Source of the DNA: Kribbella soli
Lineage (GTDB): Bacteria > Actinomycetota > Actinomycetes > Propionibacteriales > Kribbellaceae
Assembly: GCF_004331345.1 (NCBI RefSeq)
Contig: NZ_SJJZ01000006.1
Coordinates: forward strand, 124,001-188,000
Direction of reading: 5' to 3'
Length of the DNA: 64,000 nt
Below are positions 7,951 through 16,799 of the stretch, in pieces. The position numbers were made by a program, and so were the translations under genes. Within the stretch, counting starts at the first letter, position 1. Every line of letters starts with the position of its first letter. The notes beneath the pieces were generated by a model. It did not search any database. It saw only the letters and a list, made by a program, of their open reading frames with translations, and was not told the origin of the DNA.

Positions 7951-9140
7951 TGACGGACACCTGCGCCGCTGACACGGTTGAGGAGCAGGAGTTCTCGTAC
8001 CGGCCGCTGGTCTGGCTGGCCGTGGCGACGTTCTCGATGGGAATCGACGGGTACGTCCTGACCGGGTTGCTGCCCACCATCGCCGCGGACCTGCACGTCA
8101 GCGTGGCGGCCGCGGGCCAGTTGATGTCCGCGTTCGCGCTGACCGCGGCCTTCGCCGGGCCGGTCCTCGGAACGGTGACCTCGCGGTGGGAGCGCCGTAC
8201 GACGATCGCCACGGCGCTGGCGGTCTTCGTGCTCGGCAACCTGGTCGTCGGCCTCGCGACGACGTACCCGATCGCGTTCGCCGGGCGGGTGCTGGCGGCG
8301 CTCGGAGCCTGCCTGCTGAACGCGGCCGTCAGCGGTTACGTGATCGCTGTGACGCCGGTCGGGCACCGCGGGAAGGCGTTGTCGTTCGTGCTCGGTGGGT
8401 TGCTGACCGCGACGGCCCTCGGCGTACCGGTCGGCCTGGTGATCGGGCAGTCAAGCTGGCGCTACCCGATGATCCTCGTCGCCGTGATGGGTACGATCGC
8501 CCTGGCCGGCATCCTGCGCGGCCTCCCTCGCCGGCGGCTTCCGGCCGGCCGGCTCACCGACCAGCTTCGCCCACTCGCCCGGCCCCGGCTACTCGGCTCC
8601 CTGCTCGTCACGAGCGGCATCCTCGCCGGCAGCTTCACCTGCTTCACGTACGCCGTCCTGATCCTCGGGCCGTCCTTTCCGGCCGGTTGGATGATCATCG
8701 CGATCATGTTCGGGTACGGCGTCGCCAGTGCGCTGGGCAATGCGATCACGGGCCGGCTGGCGGACCGCTTCCCGGCACCGCGTGTCCTCACCGTCGTCCT
8801 GATCGTCCTGCTGCTGAACTCGGTTCTCGGCCTGGCCGGCCTGCTGCTCACCTCGGCCACCGCGCTCGCGGTGGTCGGTGTGAGCTGGTTCTTCTTCCAG
8901 GGCGCCGGCAACGGCGGCGCGGCCGTACCGCAGCAGGTTCGGCTCGGCGGCCTCGCCCCGGAGTCCGCCGCGATCGTCATGGCCCTCAACGGCAGCGCGA
9001 TCTCGCTCGGTGCCGCGTTCGGCAGCGCCGTCGGCGGCATCGCTCTGACCGCCGGCAGCGCACCGTCCGGCCTCCTCGGTGTCGCCGCCGTCATCCTCGC
9101 GGCCACCGTGGTGCTGCATCTGATCGTTTCCAGACCCTAG
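7950..9140 (+). CDS. MFS transporter, DHA1 drug-efflux type (copy 2)
   Basis: This 396-residue protein is plainly a tandem duplicate of the preceding transporter: YRPxxWLAVATFSMGIDGYVL, TSRWERRTTI and GKALSFVLGG recur at matching positions, and by eye roughly two thirds of residues are shared. It has about 12 membrane segments. The GTG start overlaps the TAG of copy 1 by one base. Divergence is spread over the whole length, so both copies probably function and may differ in substrate or act together; heterodimer action is speculation. Confidence 0.85.
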   Translation: MTDTCAADTVEEQEFSYRPLVWLAVATFSMGIDGYVLTGLLPTIAADLHVSVAAAGQLMSAFALTAAFAGPVLGTVTSRWERRTTIATALAVFVLGNLVVGLATTYPIAFAGRVLAALGACLLNAAVSGYVIAVTPVGHRGKALSFVLGGLLTATALGVPVGLVIGQSSWRYPMILVAVMGTIALAGILRGLPRRRLPAGRLTDQLRPLARPRLLGSLLVTSGILAGSFTCFTYAVLILGPSFPAGWMIIAIMFGYGVASALGNAITGRLADRFPAPRVLTVVLIVLLLNSVLGLAGLLLTSATALAVVGVSWFFFQGAGNGGAAVPQQVRLGGLAPESAAIVMALNGSAISLGAAFGSAVGGIALTAGSAPSGLLGVAAVILAATVVLHLIVSRP

Positions 9141-9149
9141 AATTCGGTC

Positions 9150-10148
9150 GTGACCGAAAAGCTGCGGGTGGTGCTGGCGGCGACGCCGGCGTACCGGGAG
9201 ATGGTGTTCGCACCGGAGAGTACGGCGCGGCTGGAGGCGCTCGGGGATGTCGTCGTACTGGATGATCCGGGCGATGCCGAGGCGTTGACGGCGGCGTTGC
9301 CCGGCACCGACGTACTGATCACGTCGTGGGGTGCGACGCCGCTGACCGCTGCGGTCCTGGATCACGCGGACCGGTTGCGGTTGGTCGCGCACAGTGCGTC
9401 GTCGGTGAAGCATTTCGTCACCGAGGAGGTGTTCCGGCGCGGGTTGCGGATCACGCAGGCGGGGCAGGCGATGGCGGAGCCGGTGGCCGAGGTGTCGCTC
9501 GCGTTCACGTTGAGCCTGTTGCATCGCATTCACCGGTTCGACCATGCGATGCGCGACGGGGCTTGGCGGGACGCCGTGCCCCCGCAGCACGGGCTCACGG
9601 CGTCGCGGATCGGTGTCGTGGGTGCTTCGCGGACGGGCCTCGAATACATCCGGATGCTCTTCGCGCTCCGGGCGACGGAGGTCCTCGTCTACGACCCTTA
9701 CCTCACGAACGAGCGCGCGGCGGAGCTCGGCGTACGTCGTACCGCACTCGACTACCTGCTCCGCACCAGCCGGGTCGTCGCCCTGCACGCACCGATCCTC
9801 CCCGAGACCCACCAGCTGATCGGCGCCCGCGAACTCGCGCTGATGCCCGACGGCGCGTCCCTCGTCAACACGGCCCGCTCATGGCTGGTCGACACCGCCG
9901 CGTTGCTCGAGGAGCTCCGCACCGGCCGGATCGACGCCGCCCTCGACGTATTCGACGAGGAACCGCTCCCACCCGACGACCCGTTCCGCGCCCTCCCGAA
10001 CGTCCTCCTGACACCCCACCAGGCCGCCGCCACCGTCGAGTGCTACTTCGAGATGGGCAAAATCACCGTCAGCGAAATCGAACGCCACGCAACCGGCCGC
10101 CCCCTCCACTACGAGCTAACAGAGGCCGCCCTCACCCGGATGGGGTGA
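9150..10148 (+). CDS. D-2-hydroxyacid dehydrogenase family protein
   Basis: The 332-residue protein has the layout of NAD-dependent 2-hydroxyacid dehydrogenases (D-lactate, phosphoglycerate or hydroxypyruvate reductase type). The Rossmann loop reads GVVGASRTG near 151, a variant of GxGxxG in which alanine and serine replace the usual residues. The catalytic Arg (NTARSW), Glu (DEEP) and His (LLTPHQA) positions are present. The GTG start at 9150 lies 9 bp after the second MFS stop, suggesting co-transcription. The altered dinucleotide loop leaves cofactor use and substrate open. Confidence 0.85.
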   Translation: MTEKLRVVLAATPAYREMVFAPESTARLEALGDVVVLDDPGDAEALTAALPGTDVLITSWGATPLTAAVLDHADRLRLVAHSASSVKHFVTEEVFRRGLRITQAGQAMAEPVAEVSLAFTLSLLHRIHRFDHAMRDGAWRDAVPPQHGLTASRIGVVGASRTGLEYIRMLFALRATEVLVYDPYLTNERAAELGVRRTALDYLLRTSRVVALHAPILPETHQLIGARELALMPDGASLVNTARSWLVDTAALLEELRTGRIDAALDVFDEEPLPPDDPFRALPNVLLTPHQAAATVECYFEMGKITVSEIERHATGRPLHYELTEAALTRMG

Positions 10149-10210
10149 TCAGCAGGGTGCGGCCGAGGCCGTGCGAAGCGCCCGACGGTGCAGTGGGTCC
10201 AACTCTCGAA

Positions 10211-10237
10211 CCATCCGGAGCGGTGCCGGCGACGAAC
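10211..10237 (+). promoter_or_regulatory. SigK-type promoter for the molybdopterin oxidoreductase gene
   Basis: CCATCC (10211-10216), 15 bases, then ACGAAC (10232-10237) matches the SigK -35/-10 pattern known from mycobacteria (near CCATCC and CCGAAT). The predicted transcription start falls at or next to the ATG at 10245, implying a leaderless mRNA, which explains the missing ribosome site. Confidence 0.65.
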
Positions 10238-10244
10238 CTCTGTC

Positions 10245-11759
10245 ATGCACAAGACACTCGGGGCGTTGGGTGGTGTGGTCGCGGCCGGTACGGCGCTTGC
10301 GGCCGGATATCTCGTTGCGGACCTGACCGGCGGACCGTGGCCGGTCGACGCGGTCGGCGTACAGGTCATCGACTGGTCCCCCGGCCCGGTGAAGGACTGG
10401 GCCGTCCGGACCCTCGGTACCGCCGACCGTCCGCTGCTCCGCGTCGGCATCTGCGCGACGCTGGCGATCGTCGCCGCCGTCGCCGGAGTGATCGGCGCGC
10501 GGGGGCACCGACGGACTGCAGTCGCGCTCGCGGGTGGGCTGGGGGTGGTGGGCTTGGTGTTCGCGATCGTGAGCCGGTCGGCCGCCGGAAGCACGGTCGA
10601 TCGGTTGCTGCCGGCAACAGTCACCTTGGTGGTCGCCGTACTGGCGATGGCGCTGGTCACGCGAAGTCCGACTCGACAGCGGGTCGCGGCTGAACAGCCG
10701 GTGGGGTTTGATCGGCGGCGGTTCCTGCTGGCCGTCTCGGCGGTGGCTGTGGTGGGGGCCGGGGCTGCTGGTGCTGCTCGGTTTGCCGGTGGGTCGGGGC
10801 AGGAGCTGCGAGCGCGGGTTCGGGTGCCTCGGCCGACCGATGCCGCGGGGCCGTTGCAGGCCAGCCTCGACGTTCCCGGGATCAGCCCCTTCACGACGCC
10901 GAACGCCAAGTTCTACCGCGTGGACACGCTGCTCCAGGTACCGCGGATCGACCCGCGGGACTGGGAGTTGCGGATCCACGGACTTGTCGACAAAGAGCTC
11001 CGGCTCTCGTTCGATCAGCTACTCGAACGACGCCTGATCGAGCGCGACATCACCCTGACCTGCGTGTCCAACGAGGTCGGCGGTCCGTACGCCGGCAACG
11101 CCCGCTGGATCGGCGTACCGATCGCGGATCTGCTGCGTGAGGCCGGCGTTCGGGAAGGGGCCGACGCAGTGAAGTCGACCAGCGTCGACGGGCTCACCAT
11201 CGGTACGCCGCTCGCCGCGCTCACCGACGGACGGGACGCGATCCTCGCGCTCGCGATGAACGGCGAACCGCTGCCGTTCGAGCACGGCTTCCCGGTGCGG
11301 ATGGTCGTCCCCGGTCTGTACGGGTACGTGTCCGCGACCAAGTGGATCGTGGACTTCGAGGTCATCAGGTTCCGGGACTTCAGCGCGTACTGGACGGACC
11401 GCGGCTGGTCCGTCGAGGCGCCGATCAAGACGTCCTCGCGGATCGACGTACCGAAGGGCTTCGCGACGATCAAAGCCGGGACCGCCGTCGCGGCCGGGGT
11501 CGCGTGGGCGCAGCGCCGCGGCATCAGCAAGGTCGAGGTCCAGGTCGACAACGGCCCGTGGCAACCGGCCCGGCTGGCACCCGTCGACGGCCCGGACACC
11601 TGGCGGCAGTGGACCTTCCGCTGGAACGCCACGCCCGGCACCCACAAACTCACCGTCCGCGCGACCGACGCGACCGGCGAGCTGCAGACCGATCGCCAGG
11701 CACCGCCGCGGCCGAACGGCTCGAGCGGCCTGCACAACACGGTCGTGATGGTCGAGTGA
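10245..11759 (+). CDS. Membrane-anchored molybdopterin oxidoreductase (sulfite oxidase-like fold)
   Basis: The 504-residue protein begins with four hydrophobic segments in the first 140 residues. A Tat-like RRRFLLAVSAVAVVGAG stretch (about residue 155) follows, then a periplasmic-side oxidoreductase domain of the sulfite oxidase/YedY class. The conserved cysteine that binds molybdenum is in LTCVSNEVGG. A C-terminal dimerisation-like beta domain (about 400-500, VEVQVDNGPWQPA and WRQWTFRWNA) is typical of sulfite oxidase. Substrate unknown. I chose the ATG at 10245 because the promoter implies a leaderless start there; the upstream in-frame GTG (10188) precedes that promoter. It leads the SigK module. 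Confidence 0.88.
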   Translation: MHKTLGALGGVVAAGTALAAGYLVADLTGGPWPVDAVGVQVIDWSPGPVKDWAVRTLGTADRPLLRVGICATLAIVAAVAGVIGARGHRRTAVALAGGLGVVGLVFAIVSRSAAGSTVDRLLPATVTLVVAVLAMALVTRSPTRQRVAAEQPVGFDRRRFLLAVSAVAVVGAGAAGAARFAGGSGQELRARVRVPRPTDAAGPLQASLDVPGISPFTTPNAKFYRVDTLLQVPRIDPRDWELRIHGLVDKELRLSFDQLLERRLIERDITLTCVSNEVGGPYAGNARWIGVPIADLLREAGVREGADAVKSTSVDGLTIGTPLAALTDGRDAILALAMNGEPLPFEHGFPVRMVVPGLYGYVSATKWIVDFEVIRFRDFSAYWTDRGWSVEAPIKTSSRIDVPKGFATIKAGTAVAAGVAWAQRRGISKVEVQVDNGPWQPARLAPVDGPDTWRQWTFRWNATPGTHKLTVRATDATGELQTDRQAPPRPNGSSGLHNTVVMVE

Positions 11760-11760
11760 C

Positions 11761-11787
11761 CCATCCGGCCCGCGACCGGCTCCGAAG
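11761..11787 (+). promoter_or_regulatory. SigK-type promoter for the fasciclin gene
   Basis: CCATCC (11761-11766), 15 bases, then CCGAAG (11782-11787), one mismatch from the mycobacterial SigK -10. Spacing is identical to the promoter at 10211-10237. The leader to the ATG at 11827 would be about 33 bases. Confidence 0.7.
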
Positions 11788-11826
11788 TACTCCCATCAGC
11801 AACCTCCCCAAGAAAGAGATCCAGTC

Positions 11827-12489
11827 ATGTACAAGCACTTCAGCCGCGCCGGAATCGCTCTCAGCGCCCTGGCCCTCGCAATGACCGCATCCGCTTGTGG
11901 GGGTGGCGACGACAACAGCAGCGCCTCCAGCGGTACGACGACCAGCACGAGCGCTCCGCCCACCAGCACCACGCCGTCGATGGGTGACACGGCCGGCGGA
12001 CTGGTCGGACCGGGCTGCGCCGACTACGCGAAGGCCAACCCCTCGGGCGCCGGCTCGATCGACGGTATGGCGGCCGCGCCGGTGGCCACCGCCGCGTCGG
12101 GCAACCCGCTGCTGACGACGCTGGTCGCGGCCGTCTCCGGCAAGCTGAACCCGAAGGTCGACCTGGTCTCCACGCTGAACGGCGGCGAGTTCACCGTCTT
12201 CGCGCCGGTCGACACCGCGTTCGCGAAGATCCCCGCCGCGACCGTGAACACGCTGAAGACGAACGACGCGCTGCTCACCAAGATCCTCACGTACCACGTC
12301 GTACCCGGCCAGCTCGACCCGTCGTCGGTGGTCGGCCAGCAGACGACCGTGGAGAAGCAGGCCGTCACTGTCACCGGCTCCGGCGACAGCCTGAAGGTGA
12401 ACAACGCCAACGTGATCTGCGGCGGCGTGAAGACCGCGAACGCTACGGTGTACCTCATCGACTCCGTTCTGATGCCCCCGGCAAGCTGA
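11827..12489 (+). CDS. Fasciclin (FAS1) domain lipoprotein, MPT83-like
   Basis: The 220-residue exported lipoprotein has a signal peptide with lipobox ending ASAC (lipidated Cys24). A Ser/Thr-rich linker spans residues 30-60, and one FAS1 domain runs from about 85 to 218 (FTVFAPVDTAFAKIP, then LTKILTYHVVPGQ and a final NATVYLIDSVLMPP). FAS1 proteins mediate adhesion; the mycobacterial relatives MPT70 and MPT83 are the classic SigK-controlled antigens. Here the gene sits directly before sigK-rskA with its own SigK-type promoter, so it is very probably a target of that sigma factor. Confidence 0.93.
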   Translation: MYKHFSRAGIALSALALAMTASACGGGDDNSSASSGTTTSTSAPPTSTTPSMGDTAGGLVGPGCADYAKANPSGAGSIDGMAAAPVATAASGNPLLTTLVAAVSGKLNPKVDLVSTLNGGEFTVFAPVDTAFAKIPAATVNTLKTNDALLTKILTYHVVPGQLDPSSVVGQQTTVEKQAVTVTGSGDSLKVNNANVICGGVKTANATVYLIDSVLMPPAS

Positions 12490-12491
12490 CC

Positions 12492-13103
12492 GTGAACGAA
12501 CCAACCGCTTTGCCTTGGCCCGCCGGATCGCACCCGCGATCCGGCGCGGTCGCGGACGGCGATCTCCTGCTGCTGACCGCGACCGGTGACACGGCCGCGT
12601 TCAGCGCCCTCTACGACCGGGTCGCACCGTGGGTGTTCGGCTTGGTACGCCGGATCCTCCGCAACCCAGCGCAGTCCGAAGAGGTCACGCAGGAAGTCAT
12701 GCTCGACGTCTGGCGCACCGCGACCCGGTACGACGCCGACCGCGGCTCCGCGCACTCCTGGATCCTCACCATCGCGCACCGCCGCGCGGTCGACCGGGTG
12801 CGTTCCGAACAGGCCGCCGCCGACCGCACCGAGCAGGCCGGCGCCCGGTCCGCCGACGTCGCCTTCGACCAGGTGGCCGACACTGTCACCAACCGGCTCG
12901 AAGCAGAGCAGGTACGGCGATGCCTCGGCTCGCTGACCGAACTGCAACGCGAGTCCATCGAGCTCGCGTACTACAACGGCTACACGTACCCCGAGGTCGC
13001 TCAGCAGCTCGGGGCCAAACTTCCGACCATCAAGGCGAGAATGCGCGACGGACTGATCCGCCTGCGCGACTGCCTGGGAACCACGAAGGGGCAGCGGCCA
13101 TGA
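12492..13103 (+). CDS. sigK: ECF RNA polymerase sigma factor SigK
   Basis: The 203-residue ECF sigma factor has region 2 (about 25-100, SEEVTQEVMLDVWRTATRYD) and region 4 (about 140-195, LTELQRESIELAYYNGYTYPEVAQQLG), joined by a short linker. There is no N- or C-terminal extension. The GTG start lies 2 bp after the fasciclin stop. Its stop overlaps the ATG of the anti-sigma factor (ATGA, 13100-13103). The fasciclin-sigK-rskA order and the two matching promoters upstream identify it as SigK. It should direct its own operon when RskA is inactivated. Confidence 0.9.
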   Translation: MNEPTALPWPAGSHPRSGAVADGDLLLLTATGDTAAFSALYDRVAPWVFGLVRRILRNPAQSEEVTQEVMLDVWRTATRYDADRGSAHSWILTIAHRRAVDRVRSEQAAADRTEQAGARSADVAFDQVADTVTNRLEAEQVRRCLGSLTELQRESIELAYYNGYTYPEVAQQLGAKLPTIKARMRDGLIRLRDCLGTTKGQRP

Positions 13104-13813
13104 CGGAACCCGACGTGCACACCCTCACCGGCCCGTACGTTCTGGACGCGCTGCCGGACGACGAACGGGTCCGCTTCGAGGCCCACCTCGCCGAATGCAC
13201 TTTCTGCACCACCGACGTCGACGAACTGCGCGCTGCCGCGGTCAAGCTGGCCACCCAGGTCTCGACCCCGCCGCCTCCCGCGCTCAAGGCGAACGTCATG
13301 TCCGCGATCGAGCACGTGCGCCAACTCCCCCCGGTCGTCCACGGTCAGCCCGCCGTACGTCGGCGTTTCGGCCGACGATCGGTACTGACGCTCGCCGCCG
13401 CGGCAGCTGTGGTCGCCGTCAGTGGCGGGATCGCGATCGACCAGTACCGGGACCGGACCGCCGCGGAGCAGGCCAACCAGCAGGTCGCCGCCGTACTCTC
13501 GCAGCCCGACGCGCGGACCGTTCACGGGGCGGTCCAGGGCGGCGGGCAGGCCACGGTCGTCGTGTCCGCGAAGGCCGACAAGTCGGTCGTCGTACTGCGG
13601 GATCTGCCGAAGCTCCCCGCGAACCGGACCTGGCAGTTGTGGATGATCGACCCCGGGCAGACCGCGCACTCGGTCGGCCTCGCGGCCGGCGATCTCACCC
13701 AGGTCATCGACGGTTCGACCACCGGGATGACGACGTTCGGCCTCACCCTCGAGCCCAGCGGCGGATCCCCCAAGCCGACGCTCCCGGCGGCGGCGCTAAT
13801 TCCGCTCACCTAG
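13100..13813 (+). CDS. rskA: Anti-sigma-K factor RskA, zinc-binding membrane protein
   Basis: The 237-residue protein has an N-terminal zinc anti-sigma domain with His29, Cys33 and Cys36 (HLAECTFC), which binds SigK in the cytoplasm. One membrane helix lies at about 94-113, and the extracytoplasmic RskA domain at about 120-235 includes RTWQLWMIDPG. In mycobacteria RskA is cut stepwise by site-1 and site-2 (Rip1-type) proteases to release SigK. It is translationally coupled to sigK by an ATGA overlap, giving roughly equal amounts. Confidence 0.92.
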   Translation: MTEPDVHTLTGPYVLDALPDDERVRFEAHLAECTFCTTDVDELRAAAVKLATQVSTPPPPALKANVMSAIEHVRQLPPVVHGQPAVRRRFGRRSVLTLAAAAAVVAVSGGIAIDQYRDRTAAEQANQQVAAVLSQPDARTVHGAVQGGGQATVVVSAKADKSVVVLRDLPKLPANRTWQLWMIDPGQTAHSVGLAAGDLTQVIDGSTTGMTTFGLTLEPSGGSPKPTLPAAALIPLT

Positions 13814-13826
13814 TAGCCTCCCGGGA

Positions 13827-14267
13827 ATGGAGGAGGCGGCTGACGACGTACGGGACCGGGTTCTGGCGAGTTTCGAGCGTCAGGGGTTGATGGCGCATCT
13901 CTGGGCGCGGATCGCGCACATCGGGCCGGGTGAGGTGCACATCGTGCTGCCGAGCCGGCCCGAGGTGACGCAGCAGCACGGGTACTTCCACGCCGGCGCG
14001 ACGAGCTCGATCGCGGACAGCGCCGGCGGGTACGCCGCGTTCACGCTGTTTCCGGAGGGTACGTCGGTGCTCACGGTCGAGTTCAAGATCAACCTGCTCG
14101 CACCGGCCGAGGGCGAGCGGCTGGAGGCCGTCGGCACCGTGATCAAACCCGGCCGGACCCTGACGATCTGCCGCCTCGAGGTCTTCGGGGTCACCGGCGA
14201 ACAGCGCAACCTGGTCGCCGTCGGCCAGCAGACCCTGATCCAGATCGAGGCCCGCCCCGAACGCTGA
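13827..14267 (+). CDS. PaaI-family thioesterase (hotdog fold)
   Basis: The 146-residue protein fits the PaaI/YdiI acyl-CoA thioesterase family. It has the hotdog helix with GYFHAGATSSIADSAGGYAAF (around 51-71), where HxGxxxxxxD carries the catalytic residues, followed by LTVEFKINLLAPAEG. It probably hydrolyses aromatic or medium-chain acyl-CoA. It starts 13 bp after rskA, so it may be read through from the SigK operon, but no functional link is visible. Confidence 0.85.
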   Translation: MEEAADDVRDRVLASFERQGLMAHLWARIAHIGPGEVHIVLPSRPEVTQQHGYFHAGATSSIADSAGGYAAFTLFPEGTSVLTVEFKINLLAPAEGERLEAVGTVIKPGRTLTICRLEVFGVTGEQRNLVAVGQQTLIQIEARPER

Positions 14268-14466
14268 AACGCTGTCGTCGCGGGGAAAGAACTCGTCGCA
14301 ATATGCAAACTTGTTTCCCCGCTGTCGAGAGATGCGGTCCGGCGCAGCTCCTCGAGGCCTGTGATCTGTACGCTCGAGCTGCTGATCGCACCAGGTCCGG
14401 GCGGAGCGCTGAAACTTGGGGTCATCGGACCGATGAGTTCGGGGTGTCTGGCTGGTCTGTACTGAT

Positions 14467-15852
14467 GTGCGGACAACTAGTGAACAACGATGGGTTCTGG
14501 GCTTGGCGTCCCTCGGATCGGTCATGGTGGCGCTGGACACCCTCGTGGTGGCCGCGGCGCTGACCACGATCCGCAGCGACCTCGGCGCAACGGCCGAGCA
14601 GCTGGAATGGACCGTCAACGCCTATGGACTGAGTCTTGCGATGCTTCTGATGACGGCCGCCGCGATCGGCGACCGTCTGGGCCGACGCCGTACCTATGCC
14701 GCCGGTTTGGCGCTCTTCACCGCCGCGTCGGTCGCGTGCGCGTTGGCCACCACACTGCCGTTCCTGATCGCGGCCCGTGCCGTGCAGGGTGTCGGCGCGG
14801 CGATGGTGATGCCGTTGGCGATGGGCCTGCTCGGAGCGGCGTTCCCGCCGGAGCGGCGCGGGCAGGCGATCGGCGTGTTCAGCGGCGTGACCGGGATCGC
14901 CGTACTCGGTGGGCCGCTGATCGGTGGCGCGGTCACGGAGGGGCTGTCGTGGCAGTGGATCTTCTGGATCAACGTGCCGATCGGCGCGGCCGCGATCGCG
15001 TTGGTGCTGACGAAGATCCCGGAGAGCACCGGTCCGGCGCGACGGCTGGACCTGGCCGGCGCGGTGCTGATCAGCCTCGCCGTACTGGGCCTGGTCTGGG
15101 GCACGGTCCGCGGTGAGTCGGCCGGCTGGACGAGTACCGAAGTACTCGGGGCGTTCGCGATCGGGATCGTGATGCTGGCGGCGTTCGCGTGGTGGGAGCG
15201 GCGGACGGACCACGCGATGGTGCCGCTGGAGTTCTTCCGGAACCGGACGTTCACCGCGGCGAACTCGGCCGGTTTCTTCCTCAGCGCGGCGTTGTTCAGC
15301 GCGGTCTTCTTCCTGTCGCAGTACATGCAGGCCGTGCTCGGATCGGCGCCGTTCAAGGCCGGTCTGCAACTGCTGCCCTGGACCGCGACACTGTTCATCG
15401 TCGGCCCGATCGCCGGGCGGCTGGTCGACCGCGTCGGCGAGCGCCCGCTGGTGGTGATCGGTATGGCGCTGCAGACCGCCGGCATGTTCTGGGTCAGCCG
15501 CGGCGCGGACCACTACTGGGAACTGATCGTGCCGCTGGTCGTCACCGGTTGCGGGATCTCGCTCGCGATGCCCGCGGCCCAGAGTGCGGCAATGTCTGCG
15601 CTGCCAAGGGACGCCGTCGGAATCGCATCCGGGATCTACAGCATGAACCGTCAGATCGGCGGCGCGGCCGGGGTCGCTGTCCTCGGGTCGGTGTTCACGG
15701 CGGCCGGCGGCTACACCGGCCACGGCTTCGGCCGGGCGCTCGCGGGCTGCGGCGTACTGTCGTTGCTCGGGGCCGTCTCGGGCCTGGCGATCGCGGCGCG
15801 CCGTCGTACCGCCGATGTCGTGGTGGCGAAGGAGGCGGAACGAGTCCGATGA
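14467..15852 (+). CDS. MFS transporter, DHA2 (EmrB/QacA) family
   Basis: The 461-residue protein has about 14 hydrophobic segments. Family motifs include LDTLVVAAALTTIRSDLG in helix 1, the loop motif GDRLGRRRTYAAG and motif C-like GVTGIAVLGGPLIGG in helix 5. It is probably a proton-driven exporter of a toxic or lipophilic compound. It follows a 199-bp gap in which I see no gene or clear promoter. Its stop overlaps the ATG of the next sigma factor gene by 4 bp, so the two are translationally coupled. Confidence 0.85.
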   Translation: MRTTSEQRWVLGLASLGSVMVALDTLVVAAALTTIRSDLGATAEQLEWTVNAYGLSLAMLLMTAAAIGDRLGRRRTYAAGLALFTAASVACALATTLPFLIAARAVQGVGAAMVMPLAMGLLGAAFPPERRGQAIGVFSGVTGIAVLGGPLIGGAVTEGLSWQWIFWINVPIGAAAIALVLTKIPESTGPARRLDLAGAVLISLAVLGLVWGTVRGESAGWTSTEVLGAFAIGIVMLAAFAWWERRTDHAMVPLEFFRNRTFTAANSAGFFLSAALFSAVFFLSQYMQAVLGSAPFKAGLQLLPWTATLFIVGPIAGRLVDRVGERPLVVIGMALQTAGMFWVSRGADHYWELIVPLVVTGCGISLAMPAAQSAAMSALPRDAVGIASGIYSMNRQIGGAAGVAVLGSVFTAAGGYTGHGFGRALAGCGVLSLLGAVSGLAIAARRRTADVVVAKEAERVR

Positions 15853-16799
15853 ACCTCGAGGAGGAGTTCGCGCAGCATCGGGGTGAGCTGGTCGCGCACT
15901 GCTACCGGATGCTCGGCTCGCTGCACGACGCCGAGGACGCGGTCCAGGAGACGTACCTGCGCGCCTGGCGTGGTCACGCGGACTTCGAGCATCGTTCGTC
16001 GGTGCGGACCTGGCTGTACCGGATCGCCACGAACGTGTGCCTGAACCTCCTGCAGCACAGCAGCCGGCGGGTCGTCCCGTCGGCGCTGGGTGCCCCGGGC
16101 AACGATCCGGACGAGCTGCACGCCCAGGCCCTGGAGGTGCCGTGGCTGGAGCCGTTCCCGGATCAGTTGCTCGGGGCCGACCCGGCCACGGTGGTCGGCG
16201 ATCGCGCGAGCCTGCGGCTGGCGATGGTCGCCGCGATGCAGCACCTTCCACCGCGGCAGCGCGCCGTACTGATCCTGCGCGAGGTACTGACCTGGCCGGC
16301 CGCGGACGTCGCCTCGTTGCTCGACACAACGACCGCCGCGGTGAACAGTTCGCTGCAGCGCGCACGGGCCGAGCTCGCCCGGCTGCGGCCGCGTGAGGAC
16401 GAGTTGAGCGAGCCACACGAACCGTTGCGGCGGGCGTTGCTCGACCAGTTCCAGGCCGCGATGGAGAGCAAGGATCTCGTCGTCCTGGAAGGGCTGTTCA
16501 GCACGGATGCGCGGTGGGAGATGCCGCCGATCCCGACCTGGTTCAGCGGGCGTTCCGACGTACTGCGGTTGCTCGACGCGAAACTGCGCCCGGGTCCGGG
16601 CCAACGGGTCCTGGTCGAGACATCGGCGAACGGCCAGTCGGCCTTCGCGCTCTACATCCGCGGCACCGACGACCTGTTCCACGCGCACTCGATCAAGGTG
16701 CTGACGTGCACGAAGGACGCGATCTCGGCCGTGCTCGCATTCCACCAACCTGCTTTGTTCCCAGCCTTCGGGCTGCCCCTGATCCATGGGAGATCTTGA
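15849..16799 (+). CDS. ECF sigma factor with SnoaL-like C-terminal domain
   Basis: The 316-residue protein joins a standard ECF core (region 2 about 5-75 with AEDAVQETYLRAWRG; region 4 about 130-185 with LPPRQRAVLILREVLTW) to a C-terminal SnoaL/NTF2-like domain (about 200-310, ALLDQFQAAMESKDLVVLEGLF). This matches the SigG/SigJ-like TIGR02960 group, in which the extra domain replaces a separate anti-sigma factor as sensor. No anti-sigma gene is adjacent. It overlaps both neighbours (4 and 1 bp), so efflux pump, sigma factor and lyase-like gene are one unit. Confidence 0.88.
   Translation: MNLEEEFAQHRGELVAHCYRMLGSLHDAEDAVQETYLRAWRGHADFEHRSSVRTWLYRIATNVCLNLLQHSSRRVVPSALGAPGNDPDELHAQALEVPWLEPFPDQLLGADPATVVGDRASLRLAMVAAMQHLPPRQRAVLILREVLTWPAADVASLLDTTTAAVNSSLQRARAELARLRPREDELSEPHEPLRRALLDQFQAAMESKDLVVLEGLFSTDARWEMPPIPTWFSGRSDVLRLLDAKLRPGPGQRVLVETSANGQSAFALYIRGTDDLFHAHSIKVLTCTKDAISAVLAFHQPALFPAFGLPLIHGRS

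Noticed and set aside
14422..16416. Open frame of 664 codons on the minus strand under the DHA2 pump and ECF sigma gene.
   Set aside because: Arg/Pro/Gln-rich with no motif; the plus-strand genes fully explain the coding signal.
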